In this document: positions 8,779 through 17,609 of the stretch, piece after piece | Layout of the letters: each line of letters begins with the position of its first letter | Numbering within the stretch: position 1 is the first letter of the stretch | Source of the DNA: Candidatus Eremiobacteraceae bacterium | GTDB lineage: Bacteria; Vulcanimicrobiota; Vulcanimicrobiia; Eremiobacterales; Eremiobacteraceae | Direction of reading: 5' to 3' | DNA length: 64,000 bases | Assembly: GCA_035710745.1 (NCBI GenBank) | Contig: DASTCX010000016.1 | Location: 186,001-250,000, forward strand | Translations under genes and position numbers: made by a program | Notes under the pieces: model-generated | Database searches by the model: none | The model's input: the letters and a program-made list of their open reading frames with translations, nothing else | Told to the model about the DNA's origin: nothing

Positions 8779-9366
8779 ATGGGCTGGGAAGCGGTTACGG
8801 CTATCAGCACCGCGATCATGGGACTTGTGATCGCGGTGACCGCGTTCGTCGGCCTCGATCAGCTTCGGCAGTTACGTGAACAGCGCCGCGATTCTGCGAC
8901 CGTCGAACTAGTCCGAACCTTCCAAGATGTCGATTTCACCCGCGCTGTCGGCCTCGTCTTTACACTACCGTCCGGCATCTCGGCGACGGACTTGCGGGCT
9001 CAAGGACGCGAGTACGAGGAAGCTGCGCGCTTAGTGGCGCTGCGCTTTGAGAGCCTCGGTGTTGCTCGTCTTCCGGCGAGCCGTCGCATTTGACGTGACC
9101 CAGGAGCTCATCGGCGGCGCCGTCGTCACCGTGTGGGAGCGACTCAAAGATTCGATCCGAGAGACGCGCGAAGCTCAACAGTATCCGATGTGGATGGAGT
9201 GGTTTCAATGGTTGGCAGAGCAGTTTGCGAGGCAGGACCGCTTGCAACAGAGTCCGGCCCACGTCCAGCATCGTGACGACTGGTCTCCGGGTCACTACTC
9301 GCCTCACACCTCAAGTCGAACGGTCGTTCGCGAGGCTGGTCTTACGCGTCGGCTGAACTGCGCCTG
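8779..9366 (+). pseudogene. DUF4760-like gene broken by a one-base frameshift
   Basis: The frame starting MGWEAVTAISTAIMGLVIAV has a membrane helix, then a helical domain up to RFESLGV at about 9062. Reading on gives nonsense and a stop at 9093. Skipping one base near 9062 restores a sensible family-like continuation (LVFRRAVAFDVTQELIGG, YPMWMEWFQWLAEQ) that runs to 9366. It is a paralogue of the gene at 7176. A sequencing error would give the same picture, so raw reads should decide. Confidence 0.7.
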
Positions 9367-9411
9367 AACATCTCGCTTGCACCTTTCGCAGCACGTTGAA
9401 TGGAGGCCGTC

Positions 9412-9966
9412 ATGATCGACGCGATCTCTAGCAGGTGGTGGATTTTCCTATTGCGCGGACTCGCGGGTATCGCAGTCGGCGTCATCGCGTTCGTGCAGCC
9501 CAGCGCCGCACTTATCGGGCTCACGCTCGTATTGGGATTTTACTCGTTCCTCGTCGGCGCGCTCCTGATCGCCGTCGCCGCTACCGGCGTCGCCGGAGAT
9601 CGCTGGTGGGCGCTCTTGCTCGAAGGCATCATCGGCGTGGTCATAGCGGTTCTCGTCTGGTCGTGGCCGGTCGAGAGCACCCTTACGTTCGTGTATTTCG
9701 TAGCATCGTGGTTCATCCTGACAGGGATCCTCCAGGTCGCAGCCGGGATACGTTTCCGCGACGTCATCGATAACGAATGGCTGTACATCGTGGCGGGGAT
9801 CATCTCCGTCGCTTTCGGCGTTTTCGTGTTCCGCATGCCCGAGGGAGGTGTCGTCGCGACGGCGTTCCTGTTCGGTTGGTATTTCCTGCTCTTCGGTCTG
9901 GTGCAGACGATGTTCGCGTTCAGGCTGAGATCGCTGAACGCCGGCATGACCAAGCGCGCCGCGTAG
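9412..9966 (+). CDS. HdeD/DUF308-family membrane protein
   Basis: 184 residues forming about six hydrophobic helices in three similar pairs, with the typical opening WWIFLLRGLAGIAVGVIAF and repeated G-I-x-S/G-V-x-x-G-x-x-V-F patterns of the HdeD family. In enterobacteria HdeD supports acid resistance; in most other bacteria its role is unknown. ATG 9412 is chosen because the GGAGG at 9402-9406 sits five bases upstream and itself overlaps the alternative ATG 9400. It is followed by the rhomboid gene after 12 bases, probably in one transcript. Confidence 0.85.
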   Translation: MIDAISSRWWIFLLRGLAGIAVGVIAFVQPSAALIGLTLVLGFYSFLVGALLIAVAATGVAGDRWWALLLEGIIGVVIAVLVWSWPVESTLTFVYFVASWFILTGILQVAAGIRFRDVIDNEWLYIVAGIISVAFGVFVFRMPEGGVVATAFLFGWYFLLFGLVQTMFAFRLRSLNAGMTKRAA

Positions 9967-9978
9967 CCGGATCATGCG

Positions 9979-10647
9979 ATGAGCGTAATCCCTCTCACCG
10001 ACGCGTCACGCCGTCCGGCCGGTTTTCCCGTCGTCACCATGACGATCATCGTCATCAATGTGATCGTGTTCATCCTCGAGCTCGCGAACGGCGATGCATT
10101 CGTCTCCAGGTGGTCACTCGTGCCCGCCGACATCTCGGCAGGTCATCACCTGGAGACGATCTTCACCGCCATGTTCATGCACGCGAGCTGGTCGCACATC
10201 ATCGGCAACATGGTGTTCCTATGGGCCTTCGGGCCGGAGATTGAAGACTCGATGGGCCGTGGGCGCTACGCCGTGTATTATCTACTCGGCGGAGTAGCAG
10301 CGATGCTCGCCCAAGTCGCGTTCGATCCGCACTCAACGGTCCCCAACCTCGGGGCCAGCGGCGCGATCGCGGCAGTCATGGGCGGTTTCCTCGTCACGTA
10401 TCCGCGCGATACTATCCGCTCGCTGCTCGTGATCTTCGTGTTCGTGCGCGTGGCGTACATCCCGGCGGCGCTGTTGGTCGGTGGTTGGTTCCTGCTGCAG
10501 CTCTTGAGCGTCGGTACGATCGCCGCGACCCAGAGCGGCGGCGTCGCGTACGTAGCGCACATCGGCGGGTTCATTTTTGGAGCAGTCACGGCGCGGCTCT
10601 TCGAAGATCCAGCGCGCATCGCTCGCCAGCGGATGACCGTTATGTAG
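9979..10647 (+). CDS. Rhomboid-family intramembrane serine protease
   Basis: 222 residues with six or seven membrane helices. The rhomboid signatures are visible: HASWSHIIGNMVFLWAFG (the HxxxxHxxxN helix), GASGAIAAVMGG with the nucleophilic Ser, and the catalytic His in VAHIGGFIFG. Rhomboids cleave single-pass membrane proteins inside the bilayer. It lies downstream of the HdeD-like gene and upstream of another small membrane protein. The natural substrate cannot be inferred. Confidence 0.92.
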   Translation: MSVIPLTDASRRPAGFPVVTMTIIVINVIVFILELANGDAFVSRWSLVPADISAGHHLETIFTAMFMHASWSHIIGNMVFLWAFGPEIEDSMGRGRYAVYYLLGGVAAMLAQVAFDPHSTVPNLGASGAIAAVMGGFLVTYPRDTIRSLLVIFVFVRVAYIPAALLVGGWFLLQLLSVGTIAATQSGGVAYVAHIGGFIFGAVTARLFEDPARIARQRMTVM

Positions 10648-10669
10648 GCGGCGAGAAAGTAGATAGGAC

Positions 10670-11092
10670 ATGACTGACGCTCGACCAGCGCCGGAGCTTT
10701 CGCTGTTCCGGCTCTACGTGCTTCGAGCGATGTACTTGCTCATCGCGTTCGCCCAGGGGAGTCAGACCTGGCCGGCCATCATACACCATACCAAGCCGTG
10801 GGATATGTGGCACGGCGTCGGGATGAGTTTCCTCGGCGCGCTGACCGCACTCTCACTTTTGGGAGTTCGATACCCGGTCAGGATGCTGCCGCTTCTGATC
10901 TTCGAACTGGCGTGGAAAATGTTGTGGGTCCTTGCGGCTTGGCTCCCGCTGTGGCTCGCGCACCACGTCGATGCCGACACGGCCGATAGCTTCTTCCCGA
11001 TAATCGTAGGCGTCGTTCTCGTACCACTCGTCCTTCCGTGGGGATACATCTGGAAGAACTACGTGACAGCGCCAGGCAACCGTTGGAAATAG
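10670..11092 (+). CDS. Small polytopic membrane protein, unknown function
   Basis: 140 residues with four predicted membrane helices (about residues 14-31, 48-64, 73-92 and 106-126), and conserved-looking W and H residues in the first loop (TWPAIIHHTKPWDMWHG). I recognise no named family. It starts 22 bases after the rhomboid gene with an AGATAGGA purine tract immediately upstream, consistent with co-transcription. Confidence 0.7.
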   Translation: MTDARPAPELSLFRLYVLRAMYLLIAFAQGSQTWPAIIHHTKPWDMWHGVGMSFLGALTALSLLGVRYPVRMLPLLIFELAWKMLWVLAAWLPLWLAHHVDADTADSFFPIIVGVVLVPLVLPWGYIWKNYVTAPGNRWK

Positions 11093-11175
11093 CGTCCATG
11101 GCCTTCGTACCTGAAGCCCTCACGAAGGCGTTGGGGTAGAACTGACAAATCTTACCGGCCGCTACGGAGCGATAT

Positions 11176-11589
11176 ATGGGGGCCGGCGAAATGATCAAGA
11201 AGAGCAGCGCGAAGAAAAGTGAGTCTCCATCCAAACTGATAGATGGAAGGATAAGGGAGCTCGACGATTGGCGCGGCAAAATGCTCGCGCGGCTGCGCTC
11301 TCTCATCAAGCAGGCCGATCCTAAGGTGGTCGAGGAGTGGAAATGGCGCGGGGTCCCGGTGTGGGAACACGATGGAATTATCTGCACGGGTGAGTCCTAC
11401 AAGAGCGTTGTAAAGCTGACGTTCGCTAAGGGAGCCTTCTTGAAGGACCCTTCAGGCCTATTCAACTCGAGCCTGGAAGGCAACCTCAGACGTGCCATCG
11501 ATATTCGCGAGGGCGAGAAGATCGATGAGAAGGCGTTCAAGACGCTGATCAAGGCCGCTGTGAAACTGAACTCCAGGAGAGCATCATGA
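11176..11589 (+). CDS. DUF1801-family protein
   Basis: 137 residues, soluble. The pattern LRSLIKQADPKVVEEWKWRGVPVWEHDGIICTG followed by KLTFAKGAFLKDPSGLFN is the DUF1801/YdhG-like fold, small proteins of unknown biochemical role, often next to small stress or metabolic genes. The N-terminus is Lys/Ser-rich. ATG 11176 has GGAG six bases upstream; ATG 11191 is possible. The stop overlaps the next gene's start by ATGA, so the two are co-translated. Confidence 0.8.
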   Translation: MGAGEMIKKSSAKKSESPSKLIDGRIRELDDWRGKMLARLRSLIKQADPKVVEEWKWRGVPVWEHDGIICTGESYKSVVKLTFAKGAFLKDPSGLFNSSLEGNLRRAIDIREGEKIDEKAFKTLIKAAVKLNSRRAS

Positions 11590-12284
11590 CCACCGGAAGT
11601 CCGAACACGGGCATCGCGATGAGCACGCCGCCGATCGTATCGGCGGAAGCGTGGGAGGCCGCACGCCAAAAGCTGCTTGTGAAGGAAAAGGAGTTGACTC
11701 GCGCGCGCGACGCGCTCGCCGCCTCGCGGCGGCGGATGCCATGGGTGGCGGTGCCGAAGCGATATGCGTTCGACGGGCCGGAAGGGAAGGTTGGCTTGCT
11801 CGACCTTTTCAAGGGCCGGCGTCAGCTGGTGGTCTACCGCGCGTTCCTAGAGCCTGGCGTGGAGGGGTGGCCCGACCATGCATGCGTCGGCTGCTCGCTG
11901 ATAGCCGATCACATCGGCAACCTCGCGCATTTGAATGCTCGCGACACGACGCTCGTGTTCGTCTCTCGCGGGTCGCAGGCGGACATCGAACGCGTAAAGG
12001 CCCGCATGGGCTGGCAGCACATACCGTGGTACACGATCACCGATGAGTTCGACAAAGACTTCGGCGTCGACGAGTGGCACGGCACGAACGCGTTCATCAG
12101 AGACGGAGACAGCGTGTTCCGTACCTACTTCGTCAACAACCGAGGCGACGAGGCGTTCGAGAACACGTGGAGCTACCTCGACCTGACGGCGCTCGGACGG
12201 CAAGAGGAGTGGGAAGACTCACCCGCGGGCTACCCGCAGTCCCCGCCGTACAAATGGTGGGAGTGGCACGAAGAGTACCCCTGA
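11586..12284 (+). CDS. DUF899-family thioredoxin-like protein
   Basis: 232 residues. Family features are visible: the helical opening WEAARQKLLVKEKELTRARD, the RRMPWV motif, then a thioredoxin-like core with RQLVVYRAFLEPGVEGWPDH, the single-Cys pair ACVGCSL, and the C-terminal YKWWEWHEEY. DUF899 proteins are predicted reductases or peroxiredoxin-like enzymes but none has a settled role that I can cite. ATGA overlap with the DUF1801 gene. Confidence 0.85.
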   Translation: MTTGSPNTGIAMSTPPIVSAEAWEAARQKLLVKEKELTRARDALAASRRRMPWVAVPKRYAFDGPEGKVGLLDLFKGRRQLVVYRAFLEPGVEGWPDHACVGCSLIADHIGNLAHLNARDTTLVFVSRGSQADIERVKARMGWQHIPWYTITDEFDKDFGVDEWHGTNAFIRDGDSVFRTYFVNNRGDEAFENTWSYLDLTALGRQEEWEDSPAGYPQSPPYKWWEWHEEYP

Positions 12285-12320
12285 GGGTGAACCGCGCACG
12301 AGTGAGAACGCCCTAGCGCG

Positions 12321-12893
12321 ATGCAGCCGTTCGACTTCGTCATCACTTTCTTTTCGTTCATCTTCTCGCTCGCGCTCGCGCACCTGCTGCTCGCGGTCGG
12401 ACAGATGATCCGTCACCGTCGCGAGCTCGTCTTCGATTGGGCGCATGCGTTGTGGATGTCGGTCGCGCTCGGTACGCTCACCATAAATTGGCTCAGCTTT
12501 TGGGACGGCCACACGCTTGGGTCGCTTTCAATGGCGACGATAGCGATCGGCTTGGCCTTCTGTATCAACCAGTACTTGGTCTGCGCGCTTGTCTCGCCCC
12601 GAATACCGCGCGAAGACGGCGTCGACATGCGCGCCTTTCACCAGCAGCAAGGTCCTACATACATATTTGCGATTCTCGTGCTCTGCGTGTTCTCGATCGC
12701 GGTGAATCTGCTCGGCGGGTCAGCTCTCGACATGACGAATTGGGCGACGCAGAACGCCGGCGTCCTCGCGATGCTCGCCGTCCTCATACCTGCGCTCGTC
12801 TGGCGTGCACGCTGGGTCCAGGTCGTGTCGCCTGCGATTCTCATCGTGCTGATCGGCGTGTTCCTCGTAACCTACTATCCGGTGCTTCGCTGA
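12321..12893 (+). CDS. Integral membrane protein, unknown function
   Basis: 190 residues with six predicted membrane helices, opening MQPFDFVITFFSFIFSLALAHLL. The second helix pair is separated by an acidic and histidine-containing loop (RIPREDGVDMRAFHQQQG). No catalytic motif or named family is recognised; similar small proteins are often annotated only as hypothetical membrane proteins. The gene stands 36 bases after the DUF899 gene and 59 bases before prfB. Confidence 0.65.
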   Translation: MQPFDFVITFFSFIFSLALAHLLLAVGQMIRHRRELVFDWAHALWMSVALGTLTINWLSFWDGHTLGSLSMATIAIGLAFCINQYLVCALVSPRIPREDGVDMRAFHQQQGPTYIFAILVLCVFSIAVNLLGGSALDMTNWATQNAGVLAMLAVLIPALVWRARWVQVVSPAILIVLIGVFLVTYYPVLR

Positions 12894-12952
12894 CCGTCAG
12901 CGACGCTCGGCGATAAATGACGGACGAGCCGTCGCGGCGAATCGAGACGACG

Positions 12953-14048
12953 ATGAACGAACAACTTCGAATCGAACTCCAAAGGATCAAAGATCGCCTG
13001 CAAACCCTCAAGGTGCGTCTTTGACTATGCCGGCAAGCTCAGCCAGATAAACGCGCTCGAAACCGAGACGCACGACCCCTCGTTCTGGAACGACCCGCAA
13101 TCGGCGCAGAAACATATGAAGCGCCTCGCTGATCTGCGCGCCGAGATCGCCGTGCTCGAGCCGCTCGTGCTGAAGGCGAACGAGATCGGTGAGTTCCTGG
13201 AACTCGGCGAGGCAGACGGTGCGCTTGAAACGGAGCTAGCCGCAGAGATCGACGTGTTGCGTAAGCGCGTCGATGAAGCCGAGATGTCGGCCGTGCTTGA
13301 CGGCGAGTACGATTCCCACGACGCCATCGTCAGCATCCACGCCGGTGCGGGCGGCACGGAGGCGTGCGACTGGACCCAGATGCTCGCCCGCATGTATCTG
13401 CGCTGGGCGGAACGTCACGGTTACCGCACCGAAATCGTCGACTCGCTCGAAGGCGAAGAGGCAGGACTCAAGAGCGTCACGTTTCTCATCGAGGGCCGCA
13501 ACGCGTACGGATATATGGAGAGCGAACGCGGCGTCCATCGACTGGTCCGCATTTCGCCGTTCGACGCGGCCAAACGCCGTCACACCTCGTTCGCATCGGT
13601 GGACGTGACGCCCGACGTCGAAGAAGGCGAAGCGATCGAGATCAAGCCCGACGACATCGAGGTCGAGACGTTCAAGAGCGGCGGAGCAGGCGGCCAGCAC
13701 GTCAACAAGACGGAAAGCGCCATCCGGATCACTCACAAGCCGAGCGGCATCATCGTCGCCGTTCAGAACGAACGATCGCAGCTCGCCAATCGCAATCGAG
13801 CGATGAAGATGCTCGCTGCCCGCCTAGCCCAACGCGACCGCGAAGAGCGACAGGCGAAGCTTGCGGCGCTCGGCGGCGACAAGAGCGCTATCGAGTGGGG
13901 AAGTCAGATCCGGTCGTACACTTTGCAGCCCTACACGATGGTGAACGACCATCGGACCGAGGTGAAGGTCACGGACGCGCAAGGCGTGCTCGACGGCGAC
14001 CTCGATCAGTTCATGTGGGCGTATTTGCAGCAGCGACGCAGGACATAG
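12953..14048 (+). CDS. prfB: Peptide chain release factor 2, with programmed +1 frameshift
   Basis: A short frame starts at ATG 12953 (MNEQLRIELQRIKDRLQTLK), reaches CTT TGA C at 13019-13025 after 23 codons, and continues in the +1 frame as DYAGKLSQINALE. This is the conserved prfB autoregulatory site: scarce RF2 slows reading of UGA and permits slippage. The fused product is 364 residues, normal for RF2. The GGQ peptidyl-tRNA hydrolysis loop is in SGGAGGQHVNKTESAIRITH. RF2 releases nascent peptides at UGA and UAA. Confidence 0.95.
13010..13025 (+). promoter_or_regulatory. prfB programmed frameshift site
   Basis: AAGGTGCGTCTTTGAC: an AGG-containing Shine-Dalgarno-like tract three bases before CTT TGA C, the universal layout for RF2 frameshifting. 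The slippery codon is CTT and the stop is the RF2-specific UGA followed by C, the weakest stop context. Confidence 0.92.
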
Positions 14049-14173
14049 TTTACGGTTGCTCTGCTCGTCGGGCGCAGGTCCGGGACAAAACGCGCCGAAA
14101 TATAGGGGTGTATCGGTCCCGCGGTCGTCGTCAGACTAGAGACGAAAAGACGACGCGCGACGGGAGAAAGGGG

Positions 14174-14428
14174 GTGGTCGCCGTCAGTACAGACAGTAGT
14201 AGATTTCACCCAGGTCTTACGGTCGGCGAAGCGTTCGCTCTCCACCCCGGTGCGAGAGCGGTCTTCGCCAACTTCCACCTCGGCGGATGCGCCCACTGCG
14301 CGATCTCGGAGTTCGAGACCATCGAGCAGGTGAGCGAGGGATATGGGATCCCGCTGGAGATGATCATGGATGCCCTCAACGGGCTTCCGGTTCTGAATCC
14401 CCAGGTTCCGGTCGAGAAAGCCTCTTAG
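14174..14428 (+). CDS. DUF1858 redox-disulfide domain protein
   Basis: 84 residues starting at GTG 14174, which has GGAG (14163-14166) upstream. The domain reads HPGLTVGEAFALHPGARAV, then GGCAHCAISEFETIEQVSEG with a C-x-x-C pair, the pattern of DUF1858 proteins associated with hybrid-cluster proteins and redox enzymes. Its function is unproven but a small thiol-redox or metal carrier role fits. It is followed by a strong intrinsic terminator. Confidence 0.8.
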   Translation: MVAVSTDSSRFHPGLTVGEAFALHPGARAVFANFHLGGCAHCAISEFETIEQVSEGYGIPLEMIMDALNGLPVLNPQVPVEKAS

Positions 14429-14449
14429 AACTTCCGGTAAATCCACCCC

Positions 14450-14479
14450 CGAGCGTCCGACACGGACGCTCGTTTTTTT
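14450..14479 (+). terminator. Rho-independent terminator
   Basis: CGAGCGTCCG (14450-14459), a three-base loop ACA, the perfect complement CGGACGCTCG (14463-14472) and seven T residues (14473-14479). It ends the transcript carrying the DUF1858 gene. Confidence 0.95.
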
Positions 14480-14530
14480 ATACCGCGCGCTAGAAATGGC
14501 CGCATCCGCCGTCCGAGGAAGTCGCCGAGG

Positions 14531-15424
14531 ATGCCAAGGGTTTCGGTGATCGTCGTCAGCTACAATGCCGCCGATCAGCTCGAGTCGTGCCTGCGTTCGC
14601 TGGCGGCACTGCCGGAAGTGCGGCGAGACGCGTCGTTCGCCCAGGTGATCGTGTCGGACAACGGCTCGGCCGACGACAGCGTCGCGCTCGCCAAGCTGGC
14701 GTTCCCCGGAGTCGAGGTCATCGAGAACAAGGCGAATCTCGGCTTTGCGAAGGGCTGCAACGTCGGCGCGCGTTTTGCGAAGGCGCCGCTGCTGTTCTTC
14801 TTCAATCCCGATGCGGTCGCTCATCGGGCGCTGCTCGAAAACGCCGTCGCATACTTCGACGCACATCCCGACGTGGCGATGGCCGGCGCCAAGCTGCTCG
14901 ATGAGGACGGTTCCGTAGCCGAGTCGTGCGGCGAGTTCGACACGTGGTGGCAGGCGTTCTTGCGAAGCTCCGCGTGGGGCGACCTGCCGATCTTTCGCAA
15001 GCAGGCCAACGGCTACAAGCTCCGACGGTGGGACTATTCGACCGAACGCGACGTTGATCTCGTCGTCGGCGCGGCGATGTTCATCCGGCGCGACGTGTTC
15101 GAACAGTTGGGCGGGTTCGACGAGCGTTTCTTCCTCTATCATGAGGAGATCGACTTCGCGCATCGTCTCCGCGACGCAGGCAAGCGCGTCGTCTTCCTGC
15201 CGCAGTGCGTCGTCACGCACCTGAGCGAGCAAGGCGGTTCGCGCAAGACGTGGGGCAAGACCGGCGTGCTCAATTGGCGTCAGCGCAGCCGCCGGTTGTA
15301 TTGGATCAAGCGCCACGGCAGGCTGTGGTACTGGTCGCTCAGCGCAGCGCTGGCGGGGAGATACTTGTTGTTCGTCGCAATCGTCGCCGGAGTGGTCGTG
15401 TGGATACGAAGCGTTCTGCATTAG
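14531..15424 (+). CDS. Glycosyltransferase family 2 (rhamnosyltransferase-like)
   Basis: 297 residues. The GT-A fold begins with VSVIVVSYNAADQLESCLRSL, continues with VSDNGSADDS, the metal-binding region FFNPDA, and the acceptor-side GGFDERFFLYHEEIDFAHRL motif typical of rhamnosyl and related transferases of cell-surface glycans. A single membrane helix is predicted at the C-terminus (about residues 275-293). The enzyme moves a sugar from a nucleotide donor to a growing glycan on the cytoplasmic face. Its 3' end overlaps the start of the uracil-DNA glycosylase gene. Confidence 0.88.
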   Translation: MPRVSVIVVSYNAADQLESCLRSLAALPEVRRDASFAQVIVSDNGSADDSVALAKLAFPGVEVIENKANLGFAKGCNVGARFAKAPLLFFFNPDAVAHRALLENAVAYFDAHPDVAMAGAKLLDEDGSVAESCGEFDTWWQAFLRSSAWGDLPIFRKQANGYKLRRWDYSTERDVDLVVGAAMFIRRDVFEQLGGFDERFFLYHEEIDFAHRLRDAGKRVVFLPQCVVTHLSEQGGSRKTWGKTGVLNWRQRSRRLYWIKRHGRLWYWSLSAALAGRYLLFVAIVAGVVVWIRSVLH

Positions 15425-16089
15425 CGACCTTGCACGCACAAGCGGATGCGTGCCGCCGCTGCGCGATCGCGACGACGCGCGATAAGATCGTCTGCGGCGT
15501 CGGCGATCCCGATAGCCCGCTCATGATCGTCGGCGAAGGTCCGGGCGAGAACGAAGACCGCAAAGGAGAGCCTTTCGTCGGACGCGCCGGCGAGCTGTTG
15601 ACGAAGATGCTCGCCGCGATCGGTCTGCGCCGCGAGGACGTCTTCATCACGAACACGATAAAGTGCCGCGCCTCCACGGAAGAGAACGGCCGGGTTTACA
15701 ATCGCGCGCCGATGCAGGAAGAGATCGCCAACTGCCGCGAGTTCCTCGATCGCGAGATCGCGATCGTCAAGCCACGGGTCATCCTTGCCGTCGGCGCTCC
15801 CGCAGCGAAATCGTTCCTCGGGGCCGGCTTCAGCATCACCCGTCAGCGCGGCATCTGGTACGCCGGGCCCGCCGGCACCGATCTCATCGTCACGTTCCAT
15901 CCGGCGTATATCTTGCGGCTGACGGGCGGCCAGATCGACGCCGTGAAGCGACTTGTATGGAACGATTTGCAGGCAGTGCGGCGCAAGCTCGACGAATTGA
16001 AACAGGCCGACGATGAACGAGGCGAGGCCGGCGCCGGTCGAGCTGAAGCTCGACCGCTACAAGAGGAACCCGAGCTCAAGCTTTTTTGA
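15400..16089 (+). CDS. Type-4 uracil-DNA glycosylase (iron-sulfur)
   Basis: 229 residues from GTG 15400, with GGAG upstream inside the preceding gene. Family-4 marks are present: ADACRRCAIA and later Cys residues (KCRAS, ANCREF) as 4Fe-4S ligands, the GEGPGENEDRKGEPFVGRAG active-site region and the VTFHPAYILR motif. It removes uracil from DNA. The extreme C-terminus reads GRAEARPL because a copy of the palindromic REP-like repeat (16035-16056) lies in frame inside the gene. That tail is probably dispensable. Confidence 0.92.
   Translation: MDTKRSALATLHAQADACRRCAIATTRDKIVCGVGDPDSPLMIVGEGPGENEDRKGEPFVGRAGELLTKMLAAIGLRREDVFITNTIKCRASTEENGRVYNRAPMQEEIANCREFLDREIAIVKPRVILAVGAPAAKSFLGAGFSITRQRGIWYAGPAGTDLIVTFHPAYILRLTGGQIDAVKRLVWNDLQAVRRKLDELKQADDERGEAGAGRAEARPLQEEPELKLF
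16035..16056 (-). repeat. REP-like hairpin inside the uracil-DNA glycosylase gene
   Basis: Core GGTCGAGCTGAAGCTCGACC (16036-16055), flanked by C and G. It is translated in frame as part of the protein's C-terminal tail. The flanking CTAC on the right marks the minus-strand orientation of the element. Confidence 0.85.
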
Positions 16090-16091
16090 CG

Positions 16092-17186
16092 ATGACGAAG
16101 ACGCACGAACGCGATCCGCGCGACATTTGGTGGAGCGGACGCGCCCGCGAAGCCGGATTCGAGAGCGCCGAGGCCGCAGCCGCGGCGCTCGGCTTGCAGC
16201 GCTATCGCCTCGACCAGATATATCGCGCCGCGACGAAAGAGCTTGTCAACGACTTTACTGCGATCTCCGTCTTGTCGACCGACCTGCGTAAGCATCTCGC
16301 CGCACGATTCAAGCTCTCGAGCCTAGCGCTCGAGCGCGAGGTGACGTCGAAAGACGGCCAGACGACGAAGTTCCTCTTCGCGCTGCACGACGGCAAGGAA
16401 GTGGAAGCCGTCCTCATGCGTCATCGCGAAGGGCGGACGACCGCGTGCATCTCATCGCAAGCTGGCTGCGCGCTCAAATGCGACTTCTGCGCCACCGGGC
16501 AAGGCGGATTCTTCCGCAACATGACGGCGCTCGAGATCTTCGACCAAGCCGTCCACGTCGCACGGCGTGCGAGGCAAGACAAGCTCGGCCTCACCAATCT
16601 CGTCTTCATGGGCATGGGCGAACCGTTCCTCAACTACGACGCGGTGATGGACTCGGTCGCGCTGCTCAACGATGGACAAGGCTTCAATCTCGGCGCGCGC
16701 CACATCACGATATCGACCGCCGGCGTCGTGCCGGGCATCGAGAAGTTCGCGAAGGAAGGTGTCCAGATCAATCTCGCGATCTCGCTCCATGCGCCCGATG
16801 ACGTGCTTCGAACCGGACTCATGCCTATCAACAAGAAATGGCCGATCGCGAAGCTCATGGACGCGGTCAAAGAGTACATCGCGGCGACGAACCGCAAAGT
16901 CTTCTACGAGTACCTGATGCTGGCCGGGGTGAACGACAGGCCCGAAGACGCGCGCCAGCTCGCCGATCTACTCGGTGGTCCGCTCCACCACGTGAATCTC
17001 ATACCGTACAATGCGACCGACGCGCCGTATCGACGGACGGCGCCGGCCGCGATGCGACGTTTCCAAGAGATCCTACGCGAGCGCGGCGTACCTTCGACTA
17101 TCCGGCACACGATGGGCGACGATATCGCCGCTGCCTGCGGTCAACTGCGCGTGGACACGCTGACCCAAACGCACAAGGCCGTATGA
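16092..17186 (+). CDS. rlmN: 23S rRNA/tRNA adenine-C2 methyltransferase RlmN (radical SAM)
   Basis: 364 residues from ATG 16092. The radical-SAM cluster motif is CALKCDFC within SSQAGCALKCDFCATG, followed by NLVFMGMGEPFLNYDAV and SLHAPDD. The conserved C-terminal Cys lies in IAAACGQLR. RlmN methylates C2 of A2503 in 23S rRNA and A37 of some tRNAs, improving decoding fidelity. A TTG six bases upstream is an alternative start. It directly follows the glycosylase gene. Confidence 0.95.
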   Translation: MTKTHERDPRDIWWSGRAREAGFESAEAAAAALGLQRYRLDQIYRAATKELVNDFTAISVLSTDLRKHLAARFKLSSLALEREVTSKDGQTTKFLFALHDGKEVEAVLMRHREGRTTACISSQAGCALKCDFCATGQGGFFRNMTALEIFDQAVHVARRARQDKLGLTNLVFMGMGEPFLNYDAVMDSVALLNDGQGFNLGARHITISTAGVVPGIEKFAKEGVQINLAISLHAPDDVLRTGLMPINKKWPIAKLMDAVKEYIAATNRKVFYEYLMLAGVNDRPEDARQLADLLGGPLHHVNLIPYNATDAPYRRTAPAAMRRFQEILRERGVPSTIRHTMGDDIAAACGQLRVDTLTQTHKAV

Positions 17187-17220
17187 AGACGTTAGACGAG
17201 CAGCGACTAGGAGCGAAATC

Positions 17221-17595
17221 ATGATCGACGATCGAGAATTGGCCGTGATCATCAAGCGGTTCGAGTCGCCGGACGAGGTCCGCGAATTCGAGAAGGGGCG
17301 CTTCGAAGTGGTCCGCGTCGGCGGCATGACGATCGGACGCGCCACGTACCAGCCTGGTTGGAAATGGTCGGCTCACGTCGGCGCCGGCCTGGGCAAGACG
17401 TCATGTGAGGTCGAGCATGTCGGCCTCGTCGTTTCGGGTTGTGCGACAGCCGCGATGGATAACGGTGACGTGCTCGAGATGCGCGCTGGCGATCTGTTCT
17501 ACATCCCGCCGGGTCACGATAGCTGGGTTGTCGGCGACGAACCGTACGTGTCGCTGCACTTCCATGGCACCGACGCCTACGCGCGCAACAAATAA
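17221..17595 (+). CDS. Cupin-domain protein
   Basis: 124 residues with one cupin barrel: motif 1 is degenerate (EVEHVGLVVSGCATAAM) and motif 2 is GDLFYIPPGHDSWVVGDE, with a final HFHG. Metal ligands appear incomplete, so it may be a small-molecule binding rather than catalytic cupin. The start is supported by AGGAGCGAAATC immediately upstream. It follows rlmN by 34 bases. Confidence 0.82.
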   Translation: MIDDRELAVIIKRFESPDEVREFEKGRFEVVRVGGMTIGRATYQPGWKWSAHVGAGLGKTSCEVEHVGLVVSGCATAAMDNGDVLEMRAGDLFYIPPGHDSWVVGDEPYVSLHFHGTDAYARNK

Positions 17596-17609
17596 GATCA
17601 CGATTTGAT

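Noticed and set aside
14006-15439. 477-codon minus-strand frame across prfB, the DUF1858 gene and the glycosyltransferase
   Set aside because: It crosses a perfect intrinsic terminator and two well-supported plus-strand genes.
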